Assembly: GCF_003264365.1 (NCBI RefSeq)
Contig: NZ_PYAK01000015.1
Location: 62,001 to 126,000, forward strand
Direction of reading: 5' to 3'
DNA from: Micromonospora noduli
GTDB taxonomy: Bacteria > Actinomycetota > Actinomycetes > Mycobacteriales > Micromonosporaceae
Length of the DNA stretch: 64,000 nt
Within the stretch, counting starts at the first letter, position 1, and every line of letters starts with the position of its first letter. A model generated the notes under the pieces. It had not been told where the DNA came from and ran no database searches. It saw only the letters and a program-made list of their open reading frames with translations. Position numbers and translations under genes: made by a program. Below are positions 34,095-42,489 of this stretch, in pieces.

Positions 34095-34252
34095 CCCTTC
34101 GCCCCCCGCCCTTCCGGCGTCCCATCGACGTCCACCGCACTCACGCCTCGACCGCCGCCGAGGTTCCGCCGAGCAGGATTCTCGTTCTGTCCGGACGGCG
34201 ACAGCGCGCACCACGGGCACCACGCGGCGACGCGGCCCGCGATGATGAGCGG

Positions 34253-35815
34253 GTGAGCGAACACGCAGTCGACACCGACAGTCCCCGTCGGCCTGCCACG
34301 GTCGGCCCACCGGGCGAACCGGACGTACCCGGTCCGCGGGCGCTCGGCCCGTGGTGGGTGGCCGCGGCGACCACAGTGACGCTGCTGCTGCTCGCGGGCC
34401 GTTACGGCTATCACCGCGACGAGCTGTACTTCCTGCTCGCCGGCCGGCACCTCGACTGGGGCTACGTCGATCAGGGGCCCCTGGTCCCGGCGCTGGCCCG
34501 GCTGCTCGACACGATCGCCCCGGGCAACCTGGTGGTGCTGCGTACCCCGTCGGCGGTGCTGGCCGGCGGCGCGGTGCTGCTGGTCGCCGCCATCGCCCGG
34601 GAGCTGGGTGCCGGCCGGGGCGGGCAGCTCTTCGCGGCGGTGCTCGCCGCGCTCTCCGGCATCGTGCTCGCCAGTGGCCACCTGCTCAGCACCACCACCG
34701 TCGACCTGCTGGTCTGGTTGGTCACGGCGTGGTGTGCGGTGCGGTTGCTGCGTACCGGTGACAGCCGCTGGGCGCTGGGCATCGGGCTGGCGCTCGGTGT
34801 GGGCATGCTCAGCAAGCTGCTGCCCGCGCTGCTGGCCGTCGGCCTGGTCGCCGGGGTGCTCATCGCCGGGCCGCGTCGGCTGCTGCGCGACCGGTGGGTG
34901 CTCGCCGCTGCCGGGATCACCGTGCTCCTGGCCGCGCCGAACCTGATCTGGCAGGCGGCCAACGGTTTTCCGCAGCTCGGCGTGGCTTCTTCCATCTCCG
35001 ACGGCGACAGCTCCTACAGCGGCCGCCTGGAGTCGTTCACCCTTCACTTCGTCATCATCAGCCCGTACGCCGTACCGATCTGGATCGCCGGCCTCGTCGC
35101 GCTGCTACGTCGGCCCGAGTGGCGGGCGTACCGGGCGGTGGGGTGGGCCTGGGTGGTCGTCGTCGGCATCGTGCTGATCGCCGGCGGCAAGGGTTACTAC
35201 GACGCGCCGCTGTTGCTGGTCCTCACCGCCGCCGGGGCGCTGGTCACCGTGGCGTGGGCCTCGCGCGGGTCGCTCTGGTGGCGTCGTGGGCTGCTCGCGC
35301 TGGGCGTGGTGCCGTTCCTGCTGCCCAACGTCGTGCTGCTGCTGCCGGTGCTGCCGGCCGACCGGTTGCCCGGGTTCGTGGTCGACGTCAACTACGACGC
35401 CGGCGAGACGATCGGCTGGCCGGAGTTCGCCGACTCGGTCGCGAGAGTCCATCGTGGGCTGCCGCCCGAGGAGCGGTCACGGGCGGTCGTCCTGACCGCC
35501 AACTACGGCGAGGCCGGCGCACTGGCGCGTTACGGTCCGGCCCGTGGTCTGCCCCGCGCGTACTCCGGGCACAACAGCATGGTCGACTTCGGTCGCCCGC
35601 CCGCCGACGCTGACGTGGTCATCGCCGTCGGTTGGGTTGGTGGTGAGCCTGGCGACCCGCTGGGCGCCTGGTTCGAGCGGTGCACCCTCTCCGGGGTGGT
35701 GGACCAGCGGGTCGAGGTGGACAACGACGAGAACGGCGGCCCGATCCACGTGTGCCGAGGGCTGCGGCGTCCGTGGTCGCAGATCTGGGACACCGAGGTA
35801 CGCCACACCGGCTGA
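34253..35815 (+). CDS. GT39/PMT-like membrane glycosyltransferase
   Basis: A 520-residue integral membrane glycosyltransferase of the ArnT/PMT_2 type. The first extracytoplasmic loop YHRDELYFLLAGRHLDWGYVDQGPLVP holds the DE motif and the YVDQ motif of the family, followed by about ten hydrophobic segments and a soluble C-terminal domain (about 380-520). Such enzymes use polyprenyl-phosphate sugars to modify cell-envelope molecules. GTG 34253 is the start. The gene stands alone and divergent from the sigma factor, with which it might be co-regulated. Confidence 0.87.
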   Translation: MSEHAVDTDSPRRPATVGPPGEPDVPGPRALGPWWVAAATTVTLLLLAGRYGYHRDELYFLLAGRHLDWGYVDQGPLVPALARLLDTIAPGNLVVLRTPSAVLAGGAVLLVAAIARELGAGRGGQLFAAVLAALSGIVLASGHLLSTTTVDLLVWLVTAWCAVRLLRTGDSRWALGIGLALGVGMLSKLLPALLAVGLVAGVLIAGPRRLLRDRWVLAAAGITVLLAAPNLIWQAANGFPQLGVASSISDGDSSYSGRLESFTLHFVIISPYAVPIWIAGLVALLRRPEWRAYRAVGWAWVVVVGIVLIAGGKGYYDAPLLLVLTAAGALVTVAWASRGSLWWRRGLLALGVVPFLLPNVVLLLPVLPADRLPGFVVDVNYDAGETIGWPEFADSVARVHRGLPPEERSRAVVLTANYGEAGALARYGPARGLPRAYSGHNSMVDFGRPPADADVVIAVGWVGGEPGDPLGAWFERCTLSGVVDQRVEVDNDENGGPIHVCRGLRRPWSQIWDTEVRHTG

Positions 35816-35848
35816 CCGTGCACCACAGGCTTCCCCGGTCAGCCAGGG

Positions 35849-36331
35849 TCAGCTGGCGCCGCCGGTCAGCCAGGCCTGGATGCCGACCAGGGCCTCGGGG
35901 CCGGAGGTGGCGTCGACGTCGCGGGCGAGATCGGCGATCGTGACCGCGGCGAGCGCCTGGTGCCACGCGTCCTCGGCCGCCCACATCGCGCGGGAGACGG
36001 GGCACGGCGTGGTGCAGGCGTCGGCCGGCGTCGCGAACGGGCCGCGCTGGCGGATCTCGGTGCAGACGAAGGTCCGGCCGGGACCGTCGACGGCCTGGAC
36101 CACGTCGAGCAGGGTGATGCTCTCCGGTGCGCGGGCCAGCACATAGCCGCCGGACTTGCCCTGCACGGAGTGGATCAGGCCGGCGCGGGCCAGCGCCTGG
36201 AGCTGCTTGGCCAGGTAGCTGCTGGAGACGTCGTGCAGTTCCGCCAGCTTGGCCGCCGGAACGGGCGTGTGGCTGACGGTGAGCACCACGCAGCAGTGCA
36301 GCGCCCACTCGACCCCGCCGGACATCTTCAT
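35849..36331 (-). CDS. Rrf2-family regulator, RsrR-like
   Basis: A 160-residue Rrf2 protein. The winged helix spans PVPAAKLAELHDVSSSYLAKQLQALARAGLIHSVQGKSGGYVLA, and the cluster region VCTEIRQRGPFATPADACTTPC supplies three Cys residues, the normal setting for a [2Fe-2S] or [4Fe-4S] cluster. It is divergent from an NmrA-like NAD(P)-binding gene with two matched palindromes between. That is the arrangement of RsrR and its target in Streptomyces venezuelae, a redox-sensing switch. Cluster type is inference. Confidence 0.88.
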   Translation of the reverse strand: MKMSGGVEWALHCCVVLTVSHTPVPAAKLAELHDVSSSYLAKQLQALARAGLIHSVQGKSGGYVLARAPESITLLDVVQAVDGPGRTFVCTEIRQRGPFATPADACTTPCPVSRAMWAAEDAWHQALAAVTIADLARDVDATSGPEALVGIQAWLTGGAS

Positions 36332-36354
36332 GACGTCACCCTAGTCACCCCGTT

Positions 36355-36404
36355 ACTCGGACTCGTTGTGTCCGAGTATAGTTCTCGGACAAGGAAGGTC
36401 CGAG
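36355..36404. promoter_or_regulatory. Two Rrf2 operators between regulator and NmrA-like gene
   Basis: Site 1 is ACTCGGAC-N7-GTCCGAGT (36355-36377), a perfect 8-bp inverted repeat. Site 2 is CTCGGAC-N7-GTCCGAG (36384-36404), a perfect 7-bp repeat with the same half-site. They are 27-28 bp apart centre to centre, and TATAGT (36377-36382) between them is a possible -10 box for the rightward gene. Confidence 0.85.
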
Positions 36405-36456
36405 TTTCGGCTGAACCTCAGCAGTCGGACCACACAGTCACGGGAAGGTGCAAGGG

Positions 36457-37197
36457 ATGAAGATCGCCGTACTGGGCGGGACCGGCCTCATCGGATCGCA
36501 GGTCGTCAAGATCCTGCAGGCCGCGGGGCACGAGGCGGTGCCGCTCTCGCCGTCCACCGGGGTGGACCTGCTCACCGGGCAGGGCCTGTCCGACGGGCTC
36601 GCCGGCGCCGAGGTCGTCGTCAACCTGACGAACTCGCCGACCTTCGACGAGGCCTCGCCCGCCTTCTTCCAGACGACCATGGACAACCTGCTGGCCGCAG
36701 CCGCTCGCGCGGGCGTCGGCCACGCGGTGATCCTCTCCATCGTCGGCGTCGACCAGGTGCCGGACCTGGACTACTACCGCGCCAAGACCCTCCAGGAGGG
36801 GATCCTCACGGCCGGTCCGATTCCGTACTCGATCGTCCGCGCCACCCAGTTCTTCGAGTTCGTCGAGGCGATCCTGTCCTGGACGGCCGACGACACCACC
36901 GTCCGCCTGCCCAGCACGCCGGTGCAGCCGATGGCCGCCGCCGACGTGGCGCAGGCCGTCGCCGAGGTCAGCATGGGCGCGCCGCTGCGGGGCATCCGCA
37001 ACGTGGCCGGGCCCGACGTCTTCGCCCTCGACGAGCTGGGGCGGATCACCCTCGAAGCCCGCGGTGACCAGCGCACCGTCACCACCGACAACACCGCCGG
37101 GATGTTCGCCGCCATGTCCGGCGATGTCCTCATCGCAGGCGACGACGCCGTCATCGCGCCCACCGCCCACCGGGAGTGGCTGGCGCGCCGGGCCTGA
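36457..37197 (+). CDS. NmrA-like NAD(P)-binding protein
   Basis: A 246-residue atypical SDR. MKIAVLGGTGLIGSQVV is the nucleotide-binding motif; AVILSIVGVDQVPDLDYYRAKTLQE and PIPYSIVRATQFFEF match NmrA/HSCARG-like proteins that sense NADP redox state and often lack dehydrogenase activity. The YxxxK (YYRAK) is nevertheless present. ATG 36457 is preceded by GGGAAGG. Divergent Rrf2 gene and twin operators suggest redox-controlled expression. A strong hairpin follows the stop. Confidence 0.87.
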   Translation: MKIAVLGGTGLIGSQVVKILQAAGHEAVPLSPSTGVDLLTGQGLSDGLAGAEVVVNLTNSPTFDEASPAFFQTTMDNLLAAAARAGVGHAVILSIVGVDQVPDLDYYRAKTLQEGILTAGPIPYSIVRATQFFEFVEAILSWTADDTTVRLPSTPVQPMAAADVAQAVAEVSMGAPLRGIRNVAGPDVFALDELGRITLEARGDQRTVTTDNTAGMFAAMSGDVLIAGDDAVIAPTAHREWLARRA

Positions 37198-37206
37198 GCA
37201 GGCACA

Positions 37207-37252
37207 CCCCGCGTCTCGCGGCGGCGATCGACCGCCGCCGCGAGGCGCGGGG
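37207..37252. terminator. Terminator hairpin after the NmrA-like gene, 20-bp stem
   Basis: Arms 37207-37226 and 37233-37252 are complementary at all 20 positions with one G-U pair, around a six-base loop. It begins 10 bp after the stop codon. The last four bases (GGGG) are shared with the next hairpin. Confidence 0.85.
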
Positions 37253-37285
37253 ATACGGCGATACCGTGCTCTCGGCCGTATCCCC
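37249..37285 (+). repeat. 11-bp inverted repeat in the leader of the GNAT gene
   Basis: GGGGATACGGC (37249-37259) pairs exactly with 37275-37285, leaving a 15-base loop. It overlaps the preceding terminator by four bases, so the two hairpins are mutually exclusive at their junction. It ends 21 bp before the GNAT start and could be a 5'UTR structure or an operator. Confidence 0.6.
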
Positions 37286-37306
37286 GAGCCCCGGAGAGCC
37301 GACGCC

Positions 37307-37807
37307 ATGAGCAGGAAGACATCGGATTCCCACGTGACCGTCCGGATTGCGGTCGCCGACGACGCGCCGTTCGTCAACGAGGCCTTGGCCGACACGTTCG
37401 GCAGCACCATGATGGCGGTGCACGACGAACTCCTGGACGCCACCGGTGATGCTGCCGCCGTAGCCGAGCGGGACGGCCGTCGCGTCGGGGTGATCACCTA
37501 CCGCCACGACGGCGCCCAGACCTGGGAGATCCTCTCGCTCGCCGCCACCGAGCCAGGGATCGGTGGCGGCAGCGCCCTCCTCGACTGGCTGCGGGCCGAG
37601 GCGATCCGTCACCGCGTCATACGGCTCTGGTTGGTGACCACCAATGAGAATCTGGCGGCGTTGCGCTTCTATCAGCGGCGCGGCTTCGACCTGGTACGCG
37701 TCGAACGGGATGCCGTGACCCGCGCCCGGCGGCTCAAGCCCAGCATCCCGCTGGAGGACGACGGCATTCCCATCCGGCACGAACTGGTGCTCGAGTTGCG
37801 TCTCTGA
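37307..37807 (+). CDS. GNAT-family N-acetyltransferase
   Basis: A 166-residue acetyltransferase. TWEILSLAATEPGIGGGSALLDWLRAEAIRHRVIRLWLVTTNENLAALRFYQRRGFDLVRVERDAV covers motifs A and B of GNAT enzymes. The acetyl-CoA loop reads EPGIGGGSA. ATG 37307 gives the domain plus a short N-terminal leader. It is downstream of two tandem hairpins and probably has its own promoter. Substrate unknown. Confidence 0.88.
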   Translation: MSRKTSDSHVTVRIAVADDAPFVNEALADTFGSTMMAVHDELLDATGDAAAVAERDGRRVGVITYRHDGAQTWEILSLAATEPGIGGGSALLDWLRAEAIRHRVIRLWLVTTNENLAALRFYQRRGFDLVRVERDAVTRARRLKPSIPLEDDGIPIRHELVLELRL

Positions 37808-37834
37808 CCAGGGCTTCAGCCGACGCAAGGCCGG

Positions 37835-38419
37835 TTACCGGCGCATCCCACCGTGTGACGTGCTGGTCCCGGCCCGCCACTCGTGCGCCAGGATCGCGAA
37901 GACGAGCTGGTCGGCCCACTCCCCCTGGAACAGGTAACTCTCGACGTGGCGGGCCTCCTGTCGCATACCGAGACGCGCCATCAGTCGGGCCGACGCGGTG
38001 TTGCGACAGTGGCACCGGCCGTAGACCCGGTGCAACCCGAACTCGGTGAAACCCCAGTCCAGCACCGCGGTGGCGGCCTCCGTGGCCAACCCGCGACCGC
38101 AGTGGTCGGGGTGGAAGACAAACCCGAGTTCGGCGGTACGCTCCAGCCGGCTACGCCACACCAACTCCACGATCCCGATCACCCCGGCGTCGGTGACCAC
38201 GGCCACCGTCAGGCAGTCGCCCTCCGCGCGCCACGCGTCCTCGCCCGCCATGGCGAGCACCGACACCCGCGACTGCTCCCGGGTACGCGGCTCCGCCCCG
38301 AGCATCCAGCGCACGACGTCGGGTCGACGCTGAAACGCGTACACGTCGTCGAGGTCGTCGATCGTGACCGGGCGCAGGACGAGCCGTGCGGTGCGGATCG
38401 GGTAGGTCGGCTGGAACAT
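37835..38419 (-). CDS. RimJ/RimL-type GNAT acetyltransferase
   Basis: A 194-residue acetyltransferase: IRTARLVLRPVTIDDLDDVYAFQ, then ELGFVFHPDHCGRGLATEAATAVLDWGFTEFGLHRVYGRCHCRNTASARLMARLGMRQEA. These are standard RimJ/RimL motifs. ATG 38419 overlaps the MFS stop as TGATG, so it is probably translated with the transporter gene. Substrate unknown. Confidence 0.9.
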   Translation of the reverse strand: MFQPTYPIRTARLVLRPVTIDDLDDVYAFQRRPDVVRWMLGAEPRTREQSRVSVLAMAGEDAWRAEGDCLTVAVVTDAGVIGIVELVWRSRLERTAELGFVFHPDHCGRGLATEAATAVLDWGFTEFGLHRVYGRCHCRNTASARLMARLGMRQEARHVESYLFQGEWADQLVFAILAHEWRAGTSTSHGGMRR

Positions 38420-39678
38420 CACGCGATCGTAGAGACCCGTGCGGAGAGCTCCGGTGCCGGTCGTTCGGCGTCCGTGCTCCGGGGCAGCAGCAGCGGGCTC
38501 GCGAGGATCACCAACCCGGCGACCGCGATGGCCGTGCGCGGGCTGGTGGCCTGCGCGAGCAGCCCACCGAGCGCGCTGAGGATGGCGATGGCCGCGCTGC
38601 TGCCGATCGACCAGGCAGAGAGGGTGCGGACGATGCGGTCCTTCGGAGTCTGTTGAAGGCGGTAGGTGGCGAGCACCGGGTTGTACAGGCTCATGCTGAT
38701 GATGATCGCGAACTCGACGGCGATCACCGTGGCGAGGCCGACCACGCCGGGCTGGACGAAGGCGAGGCCGATCAGCCAGATCGCGCGCAGCGTGCCCACG
38801 GTGCGGATGATCCGGTGTTGGCCATGGCGTGCCACCACCCGACGGGCCAGGCGTGATCCGACGAGCCCGCCGACGCAGGGCACGGCGAAGGCGAGGCCGT
38901 ACTGCCACGGCGGGAAGCCCAGCTCGCCGAGCAGGAGCACGGCCAACAGCGGCTCGGTGGCCATGATCAGCCCGGCGACGATCAACTGGTTGAGGTAGAG
39001 CGCCCGCAGACCGGGGTGGGTCAGCAGGTGCCGCCAGCCGTCGAGCAGCTCACCGGCCCGGACCCGGCCTGCGCCGGTGCGCCGGGGGTGGTCTTCGGGG
39101 CCGCGAATGGCGGTGAGGCCCAGCGCGGAGAGCAGGTAGCTGAGCGCGTCGGCCACGACGGTGACGACCGGCCCGAAGAGTCCCACCGCGGCGCCGCCCA
39201 GCGGCGGCCCGAGCGCGATCGAGCTCCAGGTTGTCGACTCGAACCGCGCGTTCGCCACCAGCAGGTCGTCCGGTCGCACGAGGGCCTTGAGGAAGGCGCC
39301 GCTGGCCGCGTTGAAGGCGATCTTGGCGGTGGCGAGCACGGCCGAGACGACCAGCAACTGCTCGAAGCTGAGCCGGCCCAGCGCGTACGCGACGGGGACG
39401 GTCAGCAGGACCGCGAACCGGGCCAGATCCATCGCGATCATCACGTGCCGCTTGCGGTGGAACTCCACCCACGGCCCGATCGGCAACGCGATCAGCGCGC
39501 CCACCGCCGGCCCCAGCGCGGCCAACACGGACACCTGAGCGGGGCTGGCCTGCAACACCAGCACGGCGATCAACGGCAATGCCCCGAAGCCGAGCCCCGA
39601 GCCGTAGGCGCTGACCGCGTACGACGCCCACAACCACCCGAACCGCCGACCCAGGGATCGCCTCACGGACAAGCCCAC
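38419..39678 (-). CDS. MFS transporter (MFS_3/EntS-like)
   Basis: A 419-residue membrane protein with about twelve hydrophobic segments. FGWLWASYAVSAYGSGLGFGALPLIAVLVL and GPWVEFHRKRHVMIAMDLARF mark the N-terminal half; the long cytoplasmic loop after helix 6 contains RGPEDHPRRTGAGRVR. It starts with GTG 39678, divergent from a LysR gene that likely regulates it, and is coupled to a GNAT gene by a TGATG overlap. A drug or metabolite exporter is likely. Confidence 0.88.
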   Translation of the reverse strand: MGLSVRRSLGRRFGWLWASYAVSAYGSGLGFGALPLIAVLVLQASPAQVSVLAALGPAVGALIALPIGPWVEFHRKRHVMIAMDLARFAVLLTVPVAYALGRLSFEQLLVVSAVLATAKIAFNAASGAFLKALVRPDDLLVANARFESTTWSSIALGPPLGGAAVGLFGPVVTVVADALSYLLSALGLTAIRGPEDHPRRTGAGRVRAGELLDGWRHLLTHPGLRALYLNQLIVAGLIMATEPLLAVLLLGELGFPPWQYGLAFAVPCVGGLVGSRLARRVVARHGQHRIIRTVGTLRAIWLIGLAFVQPGVVGLATVIAVEFAIIISMSLYNPVLATYRLQQTPKDRIVRTLSAWSIGSSAAIAILSALGGLLAQATSPRTAIAVAGLVILASPLLLPRSTDAERPAPELSARVSTIA

Positions 39679-39764
39679 ACCCCACTTCCGACAACTCGTC
39701 GTTGACCCCCGCGATCAAAGCAAGCCCAGTGATCAGGGATCAAACAACCGCATGGGCGACGTGC

Positions 39765-39781
39765 CACAACCAGAGGTTGTG
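39765..39781. promoter_or_regulatory. LysR operator between MFS and LysR genes
   Basis: CACAACC-AGA-GGTTGTG is a perfect 7-bp inverted repeat. It lies 18 bp before GTG 39799 and about 87 bp before the MFS start. TAGGGT at 39786-39791 is a plausible -10 box for the LysR gene, so the palindrome sits in its spacer region. Confidence 0.6.
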
Positions 39782-39798
39782 TCAGTAGGGTTTGCCGG

Positions 39799-40737
39799 GT
39801 GAACCTCGACGCCGTCCGTACGTTCGTCGCCGCCGTCGACGCCGGCCAGTTCCAGGACGCCGCCGCCGCGCTGTCGATCACCCAGCAGGCCGTCTCCAAG
39901 CGCATCGCCGCACTGGAGAAGGACCTCGGGGTACGGCTGTTCACCCGCACCGCGCGCGGCACCCACCTCACCGTCGACGGTCAGACGTTCCTGCCGCACG
40001 CCCGTGAACTGCTCCGGGCCGAGGCGCGCGCTGATGCCTCAGTACGCCCCGGCCGACGGGCACTGCGCGTCGACGTGCACAGTCGACGGATCGCACCGGC
40101 GGTGCTGTTGCAGGACTTCCACCGCGCGCATCCCCGCATCGAGCTGGACGTCGTCACCCTCGACGCCGACGTCCACGCCGCGATGGCCGCCGTCGAGGCG
40201 GGGACTGTCGACGCCACCTTCCACGCCGTCACCGTCGCCGCGCGTCACCTGCCCGCCGCGATCAGAACCACCCGCGTGATCGACGAACACCACGAACTGC
40301 TCGTCGGCCCCCGCCACGCCCTGGCCAACGCCCCCACCGTCACGCCCGCGCAACTCGCCGAGCACCCCATCTGGATGCCCGGCATGGCTCCCGGCACCGA
40401 ATGGGCCGACTACTACGACGAACTCGCCGCCGCGTTCGGCCTCACCATCGACCTGGTCGGGCCGGTCTTCGGCAACGAGGCGCTGCTGGCCGAGATCGCC
40501 GACTCCGCGGAGCTGGCGACCCTCGCGGGGGAACGCACCCGGTACCTGTGGCCGGACAGCTACGACCTGCGGCGCGTACCGGTGCGCGGCCCGGCACCCA
40601 TCTACCCCATGTCACTCATCTGGCGCGACGACAACCCGCACCCCGCGCTGGCCGCACTTCGCGACCACCTCGGCTCCCGACTGGTGCAGGCACCCGGCGC
40701 CGAGGTCTGGCTACCGGCTTGGGCGCACCTCAGCTAG
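39799..40737 (+). CDS. LysR-family transcriptional regulator
   Basis: A 312-residue LysR regulator. The N-terminal helix-turn-helix (LDAVRTFVAAVDAGQFQDAAAALSITQQAVSKRIAALEKDLGVRLFTRTARGTHLT) is canonical, followed by a periplasmic-binding-like effector domain. It is divergent from an MFS-GNAT operon with a palindrome between, the usual LysR layout. TAGGGT lies seven bases before GTG 39799, suggesting a leaderless mRNA. Ligand unknown. Confidence 0.93.
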   Translation: MNLDAVRTFVAAVDAGQFQDAAAALSITQQAVSKRIAALEKDLGVRLFTRTARGTHLTVDGQTFLPHARELLRAEARADASVRPGRRALRVDVHSRRIAPAVLLQDFHRAHPRIELDVVTLDADVHAAMAAVEAGTVDATFHAVTVAARHLPAAIRTTRVIDEHHELLVGPRHALANAPTVTPAQLAEHPIWMPGMAPGTEWADYYDELAAAFGLTIDLVGPVFGNEALLAEIADSAELATLAGERTRYLWPDSYDLRRVPVRGPAPIYPMSLIWRDDNPHPALAALRDHLGSRLVQAPGAEVWLPAWAHLS

Positions 40738-40935
40738 CCAGGTCGGCGGACAACTGATCGTCGTGACGGCGGCGGGCCCGACCAACGGCAGCCATGTGGT
40801 GCTCGGCCCACGCGCGTACCGCTGCCAGCGGGGCGTCCGCGCGAGGGCAGCGGCAGCCACGCCGCGAGCCCGGGGTTGCCCAGTGCCGCGGCCACCGCCG
40901 GGTCGGCGCCCGCCGGCACCTCGACGAGGCTGCAC
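40733..40935 (-). pseudogene. Broken zinc-type quinone oxidoreductase fragment
   Basis: One frame on the minus strand reads LVEVPAGADPAVAAALGNPG followed by LAAWLPL, a segment characteristic of MDR-type quinone oxidoreductases just before their NADPH-binding motif. The similarity then stops, and an apparent coding stretch (RAWAEHHMAAVGRARRRHDD) continues in another frame to a stop at 40733. No start, N-terminus or cofactor motif exists, and the relic overlaps the LysR stop by 5 bp. Decayed remnant of one or two genes. Confidence 0.55.
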
Positions 40936-40986
40936 GTCTACCCGCGATGTCTCGGCGTGTTGACACGCGTTCATCCGGCACTACAT

Positions 40987-41002
40987 TTAACGTGTTGGTT
41001 AA
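40987..41002. promoter_or_regulatory. Operator of the ArsR-SRPBCC-DHFR-like unit
   Basis: TTAAC-GTGTTG-GTTAA, a 5-bp inverted repeat in a locally AT-rich stretch, ends 16 bp before GTG 41019. Position and sequence fit autoregulation by the ArsR-type protein. Confidence 0.6.
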
Positions 41003-41018
41003 GTGATTGGAGGCTCTG

Positions 41019-41429
41019 GTGTCTGGCAGCGATCAACTCAGCGCGGTGTTCTCGGCGCTCGCCGACCCGACTCGACGGGCGATCCTCGCCGAGCTGGCCG
41101 ACCGCGACGCCACGGTCACCGAACTCACCGCTCCGCTCCCGATCTCGATGCCGGCGGTGTCGCGGCACCTGAAGGCGCTTGAGCGCGCTGGGCTCATCTC
41201 ACGCACCCGGTCGGGGAAGTTGCGGATGAGTCGCATTGAGGCCGCCCCGCTGCGCGAAGCCGCCGAGTGGATCGAGCGCTACCGGCGGTTCTGGGACACA
41301 TCCCTCACCCGCCTCGACGCCCACCTCGCGGCCGTGCAGGCCGCCGGCCGACCAACGGACCGAACGACCCACGGCTCGGCGTGTCCCGACAGGGAATCCC
41401 CGAGCAAGGCTCACGACAAGGAGAATTGA
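41019..41429 (+). CDS. ArsR-family repressor
   Basis: A 136-residue winged-helix protein. DQLSAVFSALADPTRRAILAELADRDATVTELTAPLPISMPAVSRHLKALERAGLISRTRSGKLRMSRIEAAPLREAAEWIERYRRFW is the pattern of ArsR proteins that accompany AHSA1/SRPBCC genes. No metal-binding Cys motif is present in the core helix, so it is not a metal sensor of the classic type. GTG 41019 is five bases after GGAGG. The stop overlaps the next ATG. Confidence 0.9.
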   Translation: MSGSDQLSAVFSALADPTRRAILAELADRDATVTELTAPLPISMPAVSRHLKALERAGLISRTRSGKLRMSRIEAAPLREAAEWIERYRRFWDTSLTRLDAHLAAVQAAGRPTDRTTHGSACPDRESPSKAHDKEN

Positions 41430-41917
41430 TGGACAGCGACAAGCCGCCAATCGTCATCTCACGAGTGGTGGACGCGCCACGGGAGCTGGTCTACCGAGCT
41501 TTCACCGACCCGGACCACCTGGCCGCATGGTGGGGACCGATCGGCAACTCACTGCCCCGCGGCGAAATGAAATTCGACGTTCGGCCTGGCGGCTACCAGC
41601 GGTGGACCGAGGTCTTCCCGACCCAACCCGACCTTCGAGTCGACGTCCACATCGACCTCACCGACGTCGTCGACGGCGAACTGCTCGACGGCGTCGCGCA
41701 CGTCACCGGGCAGCTGCCGGAGGGCATTGAGCCGCACGAGACAAGGATGCGGGTCGAGTTCCACGACGAGGCCGATGGACGGACGCGCCTTGAGATCCGT
41801 CAGTGGCTCCCGGGGAGGGTGGTTGGCCCCGCCGAACAGGGTTGGAACGAGGCCTTCTCCAAACTGGACGCCACACTGCGGAATGCCCACCCCGTCGCAG
41901 TCGACGTCGAGGCGTAG
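41429..41917 (+). CDS. SRPBCC (AHSA1-like) domain protein
   Basis: A 162-residue START-like protein: ISRVVDAPRELVYRAFTDPDHLAAWWGPIG at the N-terminus and GRTRLEIRQWLPGRVVGPAEQGWNEAFSKLDATL at the end define the AHSA1 family. ATG 41429 overlaps the ArsR stop (TGATG) after a GGAG. ArsR-SRPBCC pairs are widespread; the SRPBCC cavity may bind a small hydrophobic ligand. It is followed four bases later by a DHFR-like gene. Confidence 0.9.
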   Translation: MDSDKPPIVISRVVDAPRELVYRAFTDPDHLAAWWGPIGNSLPRGEMKFDVRPGGYQRWTEVFPTQPDLRVDVHIDLTDVVDGELLDGVAHVTGQLPEGIEPHETRMRVEFHDEADGRTRLEIRQWLPGRVVGPAEQGWNEAFSKLDATLRNAHPVAVDVEA

Positions 41918-41921
41918 CGCC

Positions 41922-42482
41922 ATGGCCAAGCTGATCTACGTGAACAACGTGTCCCTCGACGGTTACATCGAGGACGAACACGGCAGATTCGACTGGACTC
42001 CACCCGACGACGACTACCTCACGTTCATCACCGACCTCGTCAGGCCCATGGGCACCTACCTCTACGGCCGGCGTCTGTACGAGTCGATGTCCGTCTGGGA
42101 AACCGACCCTGCCCTGGCCGCACATTCGAAGCTCACTGCCGACTTCGCCGACGTCTGGCAGGCAGCGGACAAGATCGTCTACTCCACCACGCTGGACGCG
42201 ACCTCGACCGCCAAAACCCGGCTCGAAAGGAACTTCGACCCCGCCTCGGTACGCGCCATGAAAGCCTCGGCCACCAGTGACCTCACCATCGGAGGCGCAC
42301 ACCTCGCGGCGCAGGCATTCCAGGCCGGGCTGATCGACGAGTGCCACCTGCTGATCCATCCCATCCTCACCGGCGGAGGCAAGCCCGGGCTGCCCAGCGG
42401 CATCCGCCTTGACCTGGAGCTACTGAGCAACCGCCGATTCAGCAACGGCGTGGCGTCCCTGCATTACGGCATCCGCACCTGA
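41922..42482 (+). CDS. Dihydrofolate reductase-family (RibD C-terminal-like) protein
   Basis: A 186-residue protein with KLIYVNNVSLDGYIEDEHGRFDW at the N-terminus, YLYGRRLYESMSVW in the middle, and the nucleotide-binding DLTIGGAHLAAQAFQAGLIDECHLLIHPILTGGGKP. It is the small RibD_C/DHFR-like type (YwjB/YyaP group) whose substrates are unknown; true DHFR residues are not conserved. It is the third gene of the ArsR-controlled unit and ends before a strong terminator. Confidence 0.9.
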   Translation: MAKLIYVNNVSLDGYIEDEHGRFDWTPPDDDYLTFITDLVRPMGTYLYGRRLYESMSVWETDPALAAHSKLTADFADVWQAADKIVYSTTLDATSTAKTRLERNFDPASVRAMKASATSDLTIGGAHLAAQAFQAGLIDECHLLIHPILTGGGKPGLPSGIRLDLELLSNRRFSNGVASLHYGIRT

Positions 42483-42489
42483 GACGGTC

